Shown piece by piece: positions 49,373 to 60,651 of a stretch of 64,000 bases of DNA; position 1 is the first letter of the stretch; every line of letters begins with the position of its first letter. Under the pieces are notes generated by a model that searched no databases, had not been told where the DNA came from, and saw nothing but the letters and a program-made list of their open reading frames with translations. The translations under genes were made by a program, and so were the position numbers. This stretch comes from Methanolobus sp. (GTDB taxonomy: Archaea > Halobacteriota > Methanosarcinia > Methanosarcinales > Methanosarcinaceae): the NCBI GenBank assembly GCA_030154025.1, contig JASKKT010000004.1, positions 1-64,000 of the forward strand. The letters run 5' to 3'.

Positions 49373-49801
49373 ATGCCATTCGGTTTGCTGTCTCACATTC
49401 CCGATGATCGCATTGTGCCCTGCACATTACCGCAAGCATCAGGCGCCTAACAGCAACCCTCATAATGCATTATTGTTGATAAAGGTTTTGGGCTGACAGT
49501 CTTTCTACTGACCGTCACATGAAAACTGCAAGGTGATATGAGCATTCAGACAGGTCTTTCCCAGAATATCAGCAATTAAAGTGTCCCTTTTTCTGTAAAA
49601 CGGCACTATAAGAACTTTAATGCATAATAAAATCCTATAAGAGATATAAAGCACAGGAACTCACGGGAAGACCATGAGTGTGCCATCCTGCATATAACAG
49701 ATTCAATGCCCTGCCGGAAGGAATACGACTAAGAAAGGCGGCACCTGAGTGCCGGGCCTGGTGGATACAGGGATATAGGAAACAGATCAGATATCAGGCC
49801 C

Positions 49802-50248
49802 TCATCCGCCATAGAATGTGTAAGGAGTCGCCGTGGCTCCGGGCACGTTCCTTGATGAGCCGTCAGGATACTGGAGTGTAAGCATGTCCACCCTTGCCCC
49901 AAGCGCGCGTGAATCGTGCAGGTAGTATTCTGAGTTCTGCCTGGAAATGTTGGTAACATGGACCACCGCATGATTACGGCCTATTTCCCTTACCTCCACG
50001 TGTTCAAAGTCGAACAGGACGTTCTCGATAGTAGGCTGGAGATTGTAACTCCCGAGAAGGAACACATACACCCTGGAGAACATATCCAGGTCATAATGAA
50101 ATGTCACCTCTGCATCTGTGCCTTCGAACTTAATGTTCATCTGGGTGAGATGTATATACTGCCCCTCCTCATTGAGGGCATACCCGGTCATGGACAGGGA
50201 AAGGACTGCAAACATCAAAACAAAGAGGAACAAGAGAGCCTGCTTCAT
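49802..50248 (-). CDS. Secreted protein of unknown function
   Basis: Signal peptide MKQALLFLFVLMFAVLSLSMTGYA; no recognised domain. Confidence 0.6.
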   Translation of the reverse strand: MKQALLFLFVLMFAVLSLSMTGYALNEEGQYIHLTQMNIKFEGTDAEVTFHYDLDMFSRVYVFLLGSYNLQPTIENVLFDFEHVEVREIGRNHAVVHVTNISRQNSEYYLHDSRALGARVDMLTLQYPDGSSRNVPGATATPYTFYGG

Positions 50249-50422
50249 ATTATACCTGACATATTATTGAGGATAAGTAGATTCTTATACGGTGCCAGCA
50301 TTAATAGATGTTGGTTCTGTTTGAGGTACTTTGATATAAGGTGATTCACAAATTAATAAAAACCGTCAAGTATATATTTTGTACGTACTTCAGTGAACAA
50401 ACTTGAAACTTGTGAGTAGACT

Positions 50423-52324
50423 ATGGAGAATGAAATAACCGTTTCTGGCGATGAGAAAGAACTCTATGGTGATACTTTTGATACGACGGACTCCATTGAT
50501 GTTCCAAAACTCCTGATCGATCAGATCATCGGGCAGGAACATGCAGTAGAGGTTGTCAAAAAGGCAGCCAGCCAGAGAAGACATGTAATGATGATAGGAA
50601 GCCCGGGTACCGGCAAATCCCTGCTGGCCAAGGCCATGGCAGAGCTTTTGCCAAAGGAGGAACTTCAGGACATACTCGCCTACCCTAACCCGGAGGACAA
50701 CAATAACCCCAAGATAAGGTCCGTCCCTGCCGGAAAAGGCAGGGAGATCGTCATGGCCCATAAGATGGAGGCACAGAAGAAGGTGCAGTCCAGGAACATG
50801 CTGATGATGATACTGGTATTTGGTATCATCATATACTCGTTCTACGTTGGCCAGTTACTCTGGGGTATTATTGCTGCCATAATGATACTGCTGCTTACCC
50901 GCCAGTTCCTTCCGAAGGATGATCTGATGATCCCTAAAATGATAGTCTCTAATTACCAGAAGGAACACGCATCATTCATAGACGCAACAGGAACCCATGC
51001 CGGTGCATTGCTCGGTGATGTCAGGCACGACCCCTTCCAGTCCGGCGGACTTGAGACACCGGCCCATGACAGGGTAGAGAGCGGAGATATCCACAAGGCA
51101 CACAAGGGTGTGCTTTTCATTGACGAGATCAACACCCTTAGCATCGAGTCCCAGCAGAGCCTGCTCACTGCACTCCAGGAGAAGGAGTACCCGATCACCG
51201 GCCAGTCCGAGAGGAGCTCCGGGGCCCTGGTCAAGACAGAGCCTGTGCCCTGTGACTTCATCATGGTGGCGGCAGGTAACCTGGATGCCATGGAAAAGAT
51301 GCATCCTGCCCTGAGATCCCGTATAAAGGGATACGGGTACGAGCTGTTCATGCGCGAGTCCATGGAGGATACCCCTGAGAACCGTAAGAACCTTGTGAGA
51401 TTCGTTGCGCAGGAGGTCATGAGGGACGGGCATATACCGCCCTTTGACAAGAGCGCAGTGGACGAAGTGATACGCGAGGCGCAGAGGAGGGCAGGCAGAA
51501 AAGGCCACCTCACCCTCAAGCTACGTGACCTTGGAGGTCTTGTAAGGGTTGCAGGAGACATAGCACACTCAGAGGGTGTGCCCGTAGCTACTGCAAAGCA
51601 TGTTCTTGCAGCCAAGAAGATGGCAAGGTCCATAGAGCAGCAGCTCGCTGACAGCTATCTGGAGCGCAAGAAGGACTACCAGCTCTTCAAGAAGAAGGGA
51701 GGAGCCATCGGTCGTGTGAACGGCCTTGCGGTCCTTGGAGGAGATTCGGGTATAGTCCTGCCGATAATAGCTGAAGTGACACCTTCCCAGTCCAGTTCCG
51801 AAGGACGTGTCATTGCCACAGGTATGCTCAAGGACATCGCTAAGGAAGCCGTCCAGAACGTATCCGCGGTCATCAAGAACATTACCGGGAAAAATGTCAT
51901 CAACCACGACATCCATATCCAGTTCATAGGCACCTATGAAGGAGTGGAGGGGGACAGTGCCTCGATATCAATAGCCACGGCAGTAATATCAGCACTTGAA
52001 GGCATACCCATCGACCAGTCAGTGGCGATGACCGGATCGCTTTCCGTGCGCGGCGATGTGCTACCGATAGGCGGCGTAACCTACAAGATCGAGGCTGCAG
52101 CGCAGGCCGGGATAAAGAAGGTCATCATCCCCAAGTCCAATGAGGATGACGTGCTGATAGAGGAAGCCTATAAAGACAGGATACAGATAGTGCCTGTAAC
52201 AAGCATTATAGAAGTAATTGAGCACAGCCTGGTTGGCCCTGAAAAGAACCGCATCATGGAAAAGCTTCAGAGTATAACCAACTTTAAATTCAATCTGGAT
52301 ATGCCAGATGTGGTCCCTGCATGA
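50423..52324 (+). CDS. lonB: Archaeal membrane-anchored ATP-dependent protease LonB
   Basis: Walker A GSPGTGKSLLAKA, two TM segments inside AAA domain, catalytic GDSASISIATAVISALEGIP. Confidence 0.96.
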   Translation: MENEITVSGDEKELYGDTFDTTDSIDVPKLLIDQIIGQEHAVEVVKKAASQRRHVMMIGSPGTGKSLLAKAMAELLPKEELQDILAYPNPEDNNNPKIRSVPAGKGREIVMAHKMEAQKKVQSRNMLMMILVFGIIIYSFYVGQLLWGIIAAIMILLLTRQFLPKDDLMIPKMIVSNYQKEHASFIDATGTHAGALLGDVRHDPFQSGGLETPAHDRVESGDIHKAHKGVLFIDEINTLSIESQQSLLTALQEKEYPITGQSERSSGALVKTEPVPCDFIMVAAGNLDAMEKMHPALRSRIKGYGYELFMRESMEDTPENRKNLVRFVAQEVMRDGHIPPFDKSAVDEVIREAQRRAGRKGHLTLKLRDLGGLVRVAGDIAHSEGVPVATAKHVLAAKKMARSIEQQLADSYLERKKDYQLFKKKGGAIGRVNGLAVLGGDSGIVLPIIAEVTPSQSSSEGRVIATGMLKDIAKEAVQNVSAVIKNITGKNVINHDIHIQFIGTYEGVEGDSASISIATAVISALEGIPIDQSVAMTGSLSVRGDVLPIGGVTYKIEAAAQAGIKKVIIPKSNEDDVLIEEAYKDRIQIVPVTSIIEVIEHSLVGPEKNRIMEKLQSITNFKFNLDMPDVVPA

Positions 52325-52356
52325 ACAGGGACCTCTTGCTATTTTGGGAGTAGATC

Positions 52357-53688
52357 ATGTACAGGGTTGACTTTTTTGATGCAAAGATAATTGAGGGGAC
52401 AACGACATCGATAGTCCTCGATAATGGTAATATAAAGGAAGTATCCGAGAACTACACGAAGGGAGCCGGAGTGCGTGCCCTGAGCGGAGGCTCATGGGGG
52501 TACACTTCCGTGGACGGGGATTTTGATCTTAACAAGGCCATCGGTGCAGCATCAGAGCTTGCGGTCGGAATGGACGAGAGGTCACACAAGGAGAAGGTGG
52601 AAATGCTTGACATCTCAAAGCCCGTCGCAAGGAACATGCCTAGGATAAAGGTCGATCCAAGGGACATCTCCCTTGAGGAGAAGGTCGGGCTGTTGAAAGA
52701 GATAGGCTCACGGGCAAAGATCGAAGGCATCTCCAGCACCAGTGCGGTCTACAGTGAATCCTCGTACAAGGTACTGTACACCGACTCCACAGGCATCGAG
52801 GGAGAATACGAGCTCATAAGGACAGGCTTTGCGATCAGCGCCGTGGCATCGAGGGAAGGCATGTACCAGGCAGGCAGAGAGAGCAGATTCGGGGTCAACG
52901 GGTACGAGATATTTGAAAAGCACAATGCATTCGAGCTTGCAGAGTCTGCTGCAAAGACAGCCCTCCAGCTGCTCGATGCAAAGCCCGCCAAAGGCGGCAC
53001 AATGCCTGTCATACTGGATCCGGAACTTGCCGGCGTGTTCGCTCACGAGGCCGTAGGCCATGCTTCTGAAGCCGATCTTGTGCTTGAAGGCAGCTCGATA
53101 CTTGAGAACAGGATAGGCCAGCAGATAGCCTCGCCGCTTGTTGATATAATCGATGACCCTACACTTCACGAGTATGGTTTCTTCCCCTTCGACGATGAGG
53201 GTACACAGTCAGAGAGAACTGTCCTGATCAAGGACGGTGTATTCAATTCATACCTGCACTCCAGGGAGACAGCTGCAAAGCTTGGAGGACAGGCCGGCCA
53301 CTGCAGGGCCCAGGGACATGCAAAGCCAATTGTCAGGATGAGTAATACCTACATAGACAACGGCACCTCCAGGTTCGAGGAAATGCTTGAAGAAATAAAG
53401 AACGGCGTGTATCTCATAGGCTCCAGGGGCGGACAGGTCAACACCGGCGAGGGAGTGTTCCAGTTCAATGCTGAAAAGGGCTACCTTATCGAGAACGGAC
53501 AACTTACTACCCTGGTCAGGGACGTCTCACTTTCAGGTAAGACGCTTGAGATACTCAATAACGTAAGAATGGTAGGTAATGACCTTACACTCAACTCCGG
53601 CAGGTGTGGAAAAGGAGGACAACTGGTGCCTGTGACAGACGGTTCACCCCATCTCATGGTCTCAGAAGCCCTGGTGGGTGGTGCCTGA
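52357..53688 (+). CDS. tldD: TldD family metalloprotease
   Basis: AGVFAHEAVGHASEADLV (HEXXXH). Confidence 0.94.
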   Translation: MYRVDFFDAKIIEGTTTSIVLDNGNIKEVSENYTKGAGVRALSGGSWGYTSVDGDFDLNKAIGAASELAVGMDERSHKEKVEMLDISKPVARNMPRIKVDPRDISLEEKVGLLKEIGSRAKIEGISSTSAVYSESSYKVLYTDSTGIEGEYELIRTGFAISAVASREGMYQAGRESRFGVNGYEIFEKHNAFELAESAAKTALQLLDAKPAKGGTMPVILDPELAGVFAHEAVGHASEADLVLEGSSILENRIGQQIASPLVDIIDDPTLHEYGFFPFDDEGTQSERTVLIKDGVFNSYLHSRETAAKLGGQAGHCRAQGHAKPIVRMSNTYIDNGTSRFEEMLEEIKNGVYLIGSRGGQVNTGEGVFQFNAEKGYLIENGQLTTLVRDVSLSGKTLEILNNVRMVGNDLTLNSGRCGKGGQLVPVTDGSPHLMVSEALVGGA

Positions 53689-55001
53689 TGATGTACGAGC
53701 TTGCACGCAGGGGGCTTAAGGCTGCGATGAATGCCGGTGCCGATGAGGCCGAGATCCTTATCATTGAAGATCATAAGACTTCAGTGGACATCCGTAAGGA
53801 CGAGATCGAAGGTGCAAAGGAGAACATCTCCCAGGGACTGGGCATCCGTGCCATTGTCAACGGAGCTGTCGGGTTTGCAAGCACCAACATCATGAGTCAT
53901 ATAGAGGACGCAGCCAGGAGTGCTGTCAGGTCTGCCAGGGTCCGCGAGAGGGATCCCGACTGGAAGTCATTACCTTACGCAAGTGAATATCCTAAAGTAT
54001 CCGGCATTATGGACCCGGAACTTGAGCACATGGGACTGGATGCCTGTATCCTGCAGGCACTTAACATGGTTGAAGGGGCAAAGGAAGTCCATGGCGTTAT
54101 TGTAACCTCGGGTAGCTTTTCCCGCAGCGCCGGAAAGCGCGTGATAATGAATACAAACGGCGTGGAGGTTGAGGAATGCTCCACAGGCATCTCGGGTTTT
54201 GCGGATGTCATCACCACAAGCGGGGATGTGTCCACAGCCTATGACTTTGCCATCTCCCGAAGTAATAATATCGACTTTACTGCTATCGGCAGGAATGCAG
54301 CTGAGCTTGCCCGCAGTTCACAGCACGGGATCAGCATTGAGCCTCACCGGACAGATGTGATCCTGCACCCCTTTGCATTCGCTGACCTGCTGGGAAGCGC
54401 CTTTATACCGTCCATAGATGCGGACAATGTCCAGAAGGGACGCTCCAATCTGAAGGGCAGGCTCGGGGAGCAGATAGCCACTTCAAATCTCTCAATAACA
54501 GATGATGGATTGCTTGACGGAGGTATAGAGACCGGGAGGTCGGATGATGAGGGAGTGCCGTCACAGAGGACAAAAGTGATAGAGAGCGGCGTCTTCAGAT
54601 CATATCTTTATGACACTTATACCGCAGGAAAGGACAATGTCAAAAGCACAGGAAATGCTTCAAGGGGTTCATATTTCTCAACGCCCTCCGTCGGCCCCAG
54701 GAATTTCATCATAGACCATCCGGGTACTGATGTGATAGCGGATACCGACAGGGGGATCTATGTCAACACTGTTATCGGTGCCCATACAGCCAACTCTATC
54801 TCGGGGGACTTCTCTGTGGAGGCAAGGAACGCCTTTACAATAAGAGATGGCCAGATCGGCCAGCCAGTGAGATCCCTTATGATATCAGGCAATATATTCG
54901 AGATGCTTGGCAGGATCAACGGCGCGGGCACGGACATCCGCAAGGTTGGAGGCGTGGTCACTCCATCAATAAGGGTCCCCGACATGAGCGTTGTAGGCTG
55001 A
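53688..55001 (+). CDS. pmbA: TldE/PmbA family protein
   Basis: Partner of tldD with overlapping start; DVILHPFAFADLLGSAFIPSIDADNVQKGRS. Confidence 0.92.
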   Translation: MMYELARRGLKAAMNAGADEAEILIIEDHKTSVDIRKDEIEGAKENISQGLGIRAIVNGAVGFASTNIMSHIEDAARSAVRSARVRERDPDWKSLPYASEYPKVSGIMDPELEHMGLDACILQALNMVEGAKEVHGVIVTSGSFSRSAGKRVIMNTNGVEVEECSTGISGFADVITTSGDVSTAYDFAISRSNNIDFTAIGRNAAELARSSQHGISIEPHRTDVILHPFAFADLLGSAFIPSIDADNVQKGRSNLKGRLGEQIATSNLSITDDGLLDGGIETGRSDDEGVPSQRTKVIESGVFRSYLYDTYTAGKDNVKSTGNASRGSYFSTPSVGPRNFIIDHPGTDVIADTDRGIYVNTVIGAHTANSISGDFSVEARNAFTIRDGQIGQPVRSLMISGNIFEMLGRINGAGTDIRKVGGVVTPSIRVPDMSVVG

Positions 55002-55017
55002 GCGATCAGCCTTTTTT
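54996..55017 (+). terminator. Intrinsic-type terminator overlapping pmbA stop
   Basis: GGCTGA-GCGA-TCAGCC-TTTTTT. Confidence 0.7.
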
Positions 55018-55210
55018 CCTTCAATTCATCCTGTTTTCCAGGCTATCTTACTGAACGTTCGATCCGATGACTGTGAGATATACACTTACTGTTGTTAAAG
55101 TAAATGTTAAAATATATATAATACCATAAAGGAAGTTCAATTATTCTATGGACCAAAATCAATGAGATACCTCTACTGCATTAACCCTTCAATATAAGGA
55201 CCGTGCCAAC

Positions 55211-57247
55211 ATGACGACCCTGCGCAGAAAAACACTTGCTATCCTTGGTGCCACGCTTGCCGGGCTTGTCATAGTGCTCTTTCTGGGTTCTCAGATAATC
55301 ATAACAAACAGCTTTGACCATCTTGAAAAGGAAGAGCTGAAAAATGATGTGCAGAACGCAAGGAATACTCTTTACTGGGACATGAAGGACCTTGAAAGAA
55401 AAACTGCAGATTGGTCTGTCTGGGATGAGACCTATTATTTCGTCCTTGACAATAACAGCAGCTATGTCAGCAGTTACCTGATGGATGAGACTTTTATTAA
55501 TCAGAGACTGAACTTCGCCCTGTTTTACAACTCTTCCGGTTCCCTGGTATACTCTAAAAGTATGGACCTGTCAGGCGAAAAGCAGACATCTCCACCTCAA
55601 TTTCTTATTGAGCATCTTGAAAGTAACAGCTACCTGCTGGAGCATGATAACGCAGCCAGCCGGAAGACAGGGCTGCTGTATATTGCGGACATGCCGGTCA
55701 TGGTCACATCCCAGCCTATAGTCACAGGCAGTCGGGACAGCACCATCGGAGGGGTCGTTCTCATGGGACGTTTCCTGGATGAAGCTGAACAGGGACTTCT
55801 TGGTGAGAAATCAAACCTGTCACTGGAACTGCTTTCCTCACAGGCAGCTGCCAAGGAGAGGGAGGGTACCGGGCTGAGTCTTAGTTCCGGCGAGGAGGTC
55901 TACTTAAACTCCGTTGAAGAAAGTACGGTCACTGGAGGCATTTTTCTCGAGGATGTCTACGGACAGGACAACCTTGCACTCATGGTGGACAAGAACCGCA
56001 GCATACACATGCAGGGTAAAGCCACGATGACCTACATCCTTATGGTCCTGCTGCTCGTGGCCGGTACTTTCGGCTCCGTGACTTTGCACCTCTACGAGAA
56101 CTCCTTCTTCTCACGGCTCAATGATCTCAATACCAGCATAAAGAACATCGGAGAAAGCAGGGATCTCTCCCGGCGTATCTATGAGGAGGGAAAGGATGAG
56201 ATATCCGAGCTTTGCAGGTCCATCAACCTGCTGCTTGAATCGCTTGAGCACTCCAGGCACCTGATCATGGAAAAGGATGCGACGCTCAAAGCTATCATCC
56301 AGGCGATGCCCGATATGATATTCCGGATCAGAAGGGATGGGACAATATGCAACTATAAGCTTTCCACCGGGGAGTGCCTCTATGAATCACCGCAAGGCAT
56401 CCCGGGCATAAGGATTGATGACGTACTGCCTGCGGAGCTGGGTGCAAAAGAACTCAGCATCATCAATGAGGTTTTAAGCACAGGGAAGATGCAGACGATG
56501 CAATACCAGCTTCCCGTTAAAGGGGAGATGAGGGATTATGAGGCACGTATAGTTGTAAGCGGAGAGGAAGAGGTCATGTCCGTGGTAAAGGACATCACGG
56601 ATATCAAAAAGGCAGAAGAAGCCCGCAAAAAGGATATCCTGCTCAGGGAGATCCACCACAGGGTAAAGAACAATCTTCAGGTCATTTCCAGCCTGCTTAA
56701 CCTCCAGTCCAGGAAGTTCATTGACAGTGAAGTTGTCGGGGCATTCAGGGAGAGCCAGCACCGCGTAAGATCCATGGCACTGGCGCATGAGAGACTTTGC
56801 AGGTCACAGGACATCGAAAAAGTGGAACTTGAGGACTATATCAGGAGCATTGTGGAATATCTTGTCAATTCTTATGGTTTTTCCAGAAATACTGTCCGAA
56901 TCAATTTAAATATTAAAAACGTTATATTTGGTATAGACACGTCCATCCCCCTTGGTCTTATAATAAACGAGATCGTTTCGAACTCCCTGAAGCATGCTTT
57001 CCATAAAGGCGGTGGAGAGATAGCGATAGGGATATACCCGGAAGGAGATGATTTCGTCCTGAGTATCAGTGACGATGGAGAAGGATTCCCTGAGAATATA
57101 GATTTCAGGAACACGGATTCGCTTGGCATGCAACTGGTGAACTCGCTTGTGGAGCAGATAGAGGGGAAGATCGAGCTCTATAGGAACAATGGTACAGAAT
57201 TCAGAATAACTTTCAAGGAACTCTCCTACGTAAGAAGGGACTGTTGA
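55211..57247 (+). CDS. Membrane sensor histidine kinase (CHASE4-like sensor, PAS, HisKA_2/HATPase)
   Basis: Two TMs, DWSVWDETYYFV (CHASE4), EIHHRVKNNLQVISSLLNLQ, HATPase G motifs. Confidence 0.9.
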   Translation: MTTLRRKTLAILGATLAGLVIVLFLGSQIIITNSFDHLEKEELKNDVQNARNTLYWDMKDLERKTADWSVWDETYYFVLDNNSSYVSSYLMDETFINQRLNFALFYNSSGSLVYSKSMDLSGEKQTSPPQFLIEHLESNSYLLEHDNAASRKTGLLYIADMPVMVTSQPIVTGSRDSTIGGVVLMGRFLDEAEQGLLGEKSNLSLELLSSQAAAKEREGTGLSLSSGEEVYLNSVEESTVTGGIFLEDVYGQDNLALMVDKNRSIHMQGKATMTYILMVLLLVAGTFGSVTLHLYENSFFSRLNDLNTSIKNIGESRDLSRRIYEEGKDEISELCRSINLLLESLEHSRHLIMEKDATLKAIIQAMPDMIFRIRRDGTICNYKLSTGECLYESPQGIPGIRIDDVLPAELGAKELSIINEVLSTGKMQTMQYQLPVKGEMRDYEARIVVSGEEEVMSVVKDITDIKKAEEARKKDILLREIHHRVKNNLQVISSLLNLQSRKFIDSEVVGAFRESQHRVRSMALAHERLCRSQDIEKVELEDYIRSIVEYLVNSYGFSRNTVRINLNIKNVIFGIDTSIPLGLIINEIVSNSLKHAFHKGGGEIAIGIYPEGDDFVLSISDDGEGFPENIDFRNTDSLGMQLVNSLVEQIEGKIELYRNNGTEFRITFKELSYVRRDC

Positions 57248-58077
57248 TGGCAAACGAAAAGATACTGGTTGTTGAGGATGAGAGGATAGTTGCCCTGGAC
57301 ATCAAGCATAGCCTGGAGAGTTTTGGTTATGTCGTACCATGCATGGCATCAACCGGAGAGGATGCCATACAGATGGCTAAGAGATACAAGCCTGATCTCG
57401 TGCTGATGGACATTGTGCTCAAAGGTGACATTGATGGTATCGAGGCTGCTACGGTGATACATAGCAATTACAGGATCCCCGTCGTATACCTTACCGCCTA
57501 TTCCGATGAAAGGACACTGCAAAGGGCTAAGATGACCGAACCCTTCGGCCACATACTGAAGCCTTTTGACAACAGGGAGCTCAGGACCAATATAGAGATA
57601 GCACTGCACAAGAGAGCACTGGAGCAGGAGAAGCTCTTCAACAATGACAGCTGGATCAACTCGCTGATGGATAATGTGGGAGATGCCGTTATTTCCACGG
57701 ATGCCGGCGGAAGGGTCACGCATATTAACCTCCTTGCCCAGGCGTTGACCGGCTACCGGCTTGAAGAGGCAATAGGAGAACCAGTTGACCGTGTCTTCAA
57801 GGTAATATGTGATACAACAGGAAAGGCCGTTCTGAACCCTACAGAAAAAGTCTTGAAGGAAGGAACATTTTATGGCCTCTGTGAAGGAACCGTACTTGTC
57901 TCAAAAGAACAGAACCACATACCGGTCGATGTTATCGGCTCGCCTATCAGGAATATCCACAATGAGACCATTGGAGCTATCATTGTCTTCTGCGACATAA
58001 CTGAAAGAAGGGATATTGAAAGGTCTTTTCTGGACTACATTACAGATCCGGGGCTCAGCCACACAGTCAACCACTGA
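57247..58077 (+). CDS. Response regulator receiver + PAS domain protein
   Basis: ILVVEDERIVALDIKHSLESFGY; LVLMDIVLKGDIDGIEAA; C-terminal PAS. Confidence 0.93.
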   Translation: MANEKILVVEDERIVALDIKHSLESFGYVVPCMASTGEDAIQMAKRYKPDLVLMDIVLKGDIDGIEAATVIHSNYRIPVVYLTAYSDERTLQRAKMTEPFGHILKPFDNRELRTNIEIALHKRALEQEKLFNNDSWINSLMDNVGDAVISTDAGGRVTHINLLAQALTGYRLEEAIGEPVDRVFKVICDTTGKAVLNPTEKVLKEGTFYGLCEGTVLVSKEQNHIPVDVIGSPIRNIHNETIGAIIVFCDITERRDIERSFLDYITDPGLSHTVNH

Positions 58078-58082
58078 GCGTT

Positions 58083-59303
58083 CTAAGTGTTACCGGGCTC
58101 TTTTACCTTTGCAAGTACCAGGAAGAAGGACAGAAGGATCAGCGCTGCACACAGGTAGAAAGGGGTTCGGAAAGATACATATCCCGCAAGCAGTCCCCCC
58201 AGAAGTGGCCCCAGCGCCATGCCGCCGGCCTGTGCCGCAGTTATGATGCTGACCCGCGAGCTCACAGCCCTTCCTCCTGTCAGTTCCACTGCCAGGGCCA
58301 TGACAGGGGTTTCCACTGCAGCCATGGAGATGCCCTGCAATGCACGCAGGATGATGAGCTCGGTTATGTTGCCGGCATAGGCAAGCCCTATCACTATGGG
58401 GACATTCAGCAGCAGACCGTAAGCCACCATTCTTTTCCTTCCCATCCTGTCCGAGATGACACCCATGGGGGTCTGGAAAAGCACTCTTACAAATACATAG
58501 GCAGACACCGCAATGCTAAGAGAAAGTTCGCTTGCGTCCAGTCTTATCTTGTATTCCGGCAGGAAAGCGAATATGATCATTATGCCTACCATCATCATGA
58601 ACATTGCAACGGCAAGGACGAAGAACTGCGAGTCTCTTGAGACCGATATACCGGCAGATACATCCTCCGGTACACTGCCATGTGTCTCACGTACAAAGAA
58701 AAGGACCAGGAATGTGCTCAGGATGCCTAGGGAAGCACATACGTAAAAAGCTGGTCCGAACCCGTAGTAGTTCACCACAGCACCCGCCACGATGGGACCG
58801 CTGCCAAAGCCCAGTCCCCTCAGGGAAGAATAGATCCCGATAGCCTTCCCTCGTGTCCTGCTTGTGGAAAAATGTGTTACCATCGCCACGATAGCAGGAA
58901 CTGCCGCACCTACGGTTATCCCCTGCATAAATCGAAAGAATACGATATATTCGAACTGGCTGGTGTTCGCATATATGAATGACAGGATAGTGAAACCTGC
59001 CATTCCCGCAAGTACAAACAGTTTCCTGCGGTCGAGGCTATCGGACAGCTTTCCCATAAAAGGCTGCGAGATGCTATTGGAAATGCCATAGGCTGTTGCG
59101 ACGATGCCTGCCTTTACAACAACGGGAGTCGATCCGAAGAAAGGACTGTACAGGTCTACTATATAGAGCGGGATCAGGAAGGCAAGCATTCCTGTGCCCA
59201 GATCCTTAAAGAACTTGGAAACGGAAAGGATGTAAAGCTGTGGGTCCAGACTATTTGAGGAGGAGGCAGCTGGTTCTTCAGGCCTTTGCGGGATCCATTC
59301 CAT
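58083..59303 (-). CDS. MFS transporter
   Basis: 12-TM pattern; MGKLSDSLDRRKLF, PMGVISDRMGRKRMV. Confidence 0.9.
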   Translation of the reverse strand: MEWIPQRPEEPAASSSNSLDPQLYILSVSKFFKDLGTGMLAFLIPLYIVDLYSPFFGSTPVVVKAGIVATAYGISNSISQPFMGKLSDSLDRRKLFVLAGMAGFTILSFIYANTSQFEYIVFFRFMQGITVGAAVPAIVAMVTHFSTSRTRGKAIGIYSSLRGLGFGSGPIVAGAVVNYYGFGPAFYVCASLGILSTFLVLFFVRETHGSVPEDVSAGISVSRDSQFFVLAVAMFMMMVGIMIIFAFLPEYKIRLDASELSLSIAVSAYVFVRVLFQTPMGVISDRMGRKRMVAYGLLLNVPIVIGLAYAGNITELIILRALQGISMAAVETPVMALAVELTGGRAVSSRVSIITAAQAGGMALGPLLGGLLAGYVSFRTPFYLCAALILLSFFLVLAKVKEPGNT

Positions 59304-59327
59304 TTTTAGTTCCCTGCGAATGAATCC

Positions 59328-60158
59328 TCACTCCGAAGAAGGATATGCTGTTTTCCTGACCGCTTTTATCGTCCTTACTATCCTGTCCCTGTACCTGACT
59401 GCAATGGCATAACTGATGGCCGCCAGCATCAGCCCTCCGAAGAAATCCGTTATCCAGTGTATGCCCAGGTAGAAGATAGTGAACTGTATTGCAATTGTCA
59501 GCAGGACAGCCACCACCTTATATTTCCTCAGGTCCGTCCTCAGTACAACAAGTAACATCGCTATGATGGAAAGCGCAGCGTGCAGGCTCGGGAAGCAATT
59601 ATCGAAATAAGGATCAACGCTCCTTAAGCCTTCCAGTATCACAGGGCTTAACTGATAAAGCAGGGGAACCACGTTGGGAAGTGTATAACCCGTTACCTTC
59701 ACCGGAGCCAGCACCTGGAAAGGGAAAGCAACTAGATAAGCTACCGTTATGGCGATGGCATATTCCTGCAGTACGGATACCTTACCGCTGCATATGAGAG
59801 CTACAAAAGTGAAGATGAGCAGGAACGAGAAACCGAACAGGTAGATGAAGGCACTGAAATATGTCAGTGCAGGACTTGCTATGGTCTGGAATGCACTCAC
59901 AGTGCTGCCTTCCAGTAAAAGTATGAGCTCAGCTATCCTCAGAGTGGGAGTTATCCCGAGGGCAGCTGTGATGGTCTCCTGGGACTTGGCAAAGATGTAT
60001 ACAAGAGAGACCAGTATAAGATAAGGAAGCACTTCAGAAACGACATTTACAGACTTTCCATGTTCACATAGCCTCACATCCAGCCTGTACTCCTTTGGCA
60101 TCAGCGTGAAATAAGCTATGAGACTCAATAGAACGACGACGGGTGCCATTACAGTCAT
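59328..60158 (-). CDS. PAP2-family phosphatase
   Basis: DNCFPSLHAALS and GIHWITDFFGGLMLAA motifs. Confidence 0.85.
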   Translation of the reverse strand: MTVMAPVVVLLSLIAYFTLMPKEYRLDVRLCEHGKSVNVVSEVLPYLILVSLVYIFAKSQETITAALGITPTLRIAELILLLEGSTVSAFQTIASPALTYFSAFIYLFGFSFLLIFTFVALICSGKVSVLQEYAIAITVAYLVAFPFQVLAPVKVTGYTLPNVVPLLYQLSPVILEGLRSVDPYFDNCFPSLHAALSIIAMLLVVLRTDLRKYKVVAVLLTIAIQFTIFYLGIHWITDFFGGLMLAAISYAIAVRYRDRIVRTIKAVRKTAYPSSE

Positions 60159-60275
60159 CAGGGCAATAGCTGTCAGTATATCCGCTCCTCAACAGTGTCC
60201 TTGAAACCTGATATTTATTAGTCCTTAAAGAAAATAATTGTTGTGCCTGGACCATGCACAAAATAGGAGAAAATG

Positions 60276-60641
60276 TCACTCCACGATGATCATTCCGCTC
60301 CCTGTCCAGGGATGTGAGAGCAGGTAATAGTTATAGGTCCCACGGGCATTGAAAGTGACATCGTAGCTGTCGCCTCTCCTGAGAGCAGGTGACTGGAATG
60401 AGCTGCCACTTATGACTAATGCGGCAGTATCATTGCTTATCCATCTTACCGTTTCACCTTCTGCTATTGTCACTGAGTCGGGATTGAAAGAGAAGTTATC
60501 TATATAGACTATCGTTACACCCGACTCTATATCGCTTACGGATGTATCCCTCTCATACACATTCTCCAGGCAGCCGGCAAGGATCAGGAAACCTGATATA
60601 AGGATAAGTGTTATCAGTTTTGTTATCAACTTTGTATTCAT
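60276..60641 (-). CDS. Cupredoxin-like lipoprotein
   Basis: Lipobox LILAGCLE; VYIDNFSFNPDSVTIAEGETVRW cupredoxin fold pattern. Confidence 0.8.
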   Translation of the reverse strand: MNTKLITKLITLILISGFLILAGCLENVYERDTSVSDIESGVTIVYIDNFSFNPDSVTIAEGETVRWISNDTAALVISGSSFQSPALRRGDSYDVTFNARGTYNYYLLSHPWTGSGMIIVE

Positions 60642-60651
60642 CTGCCACCTC

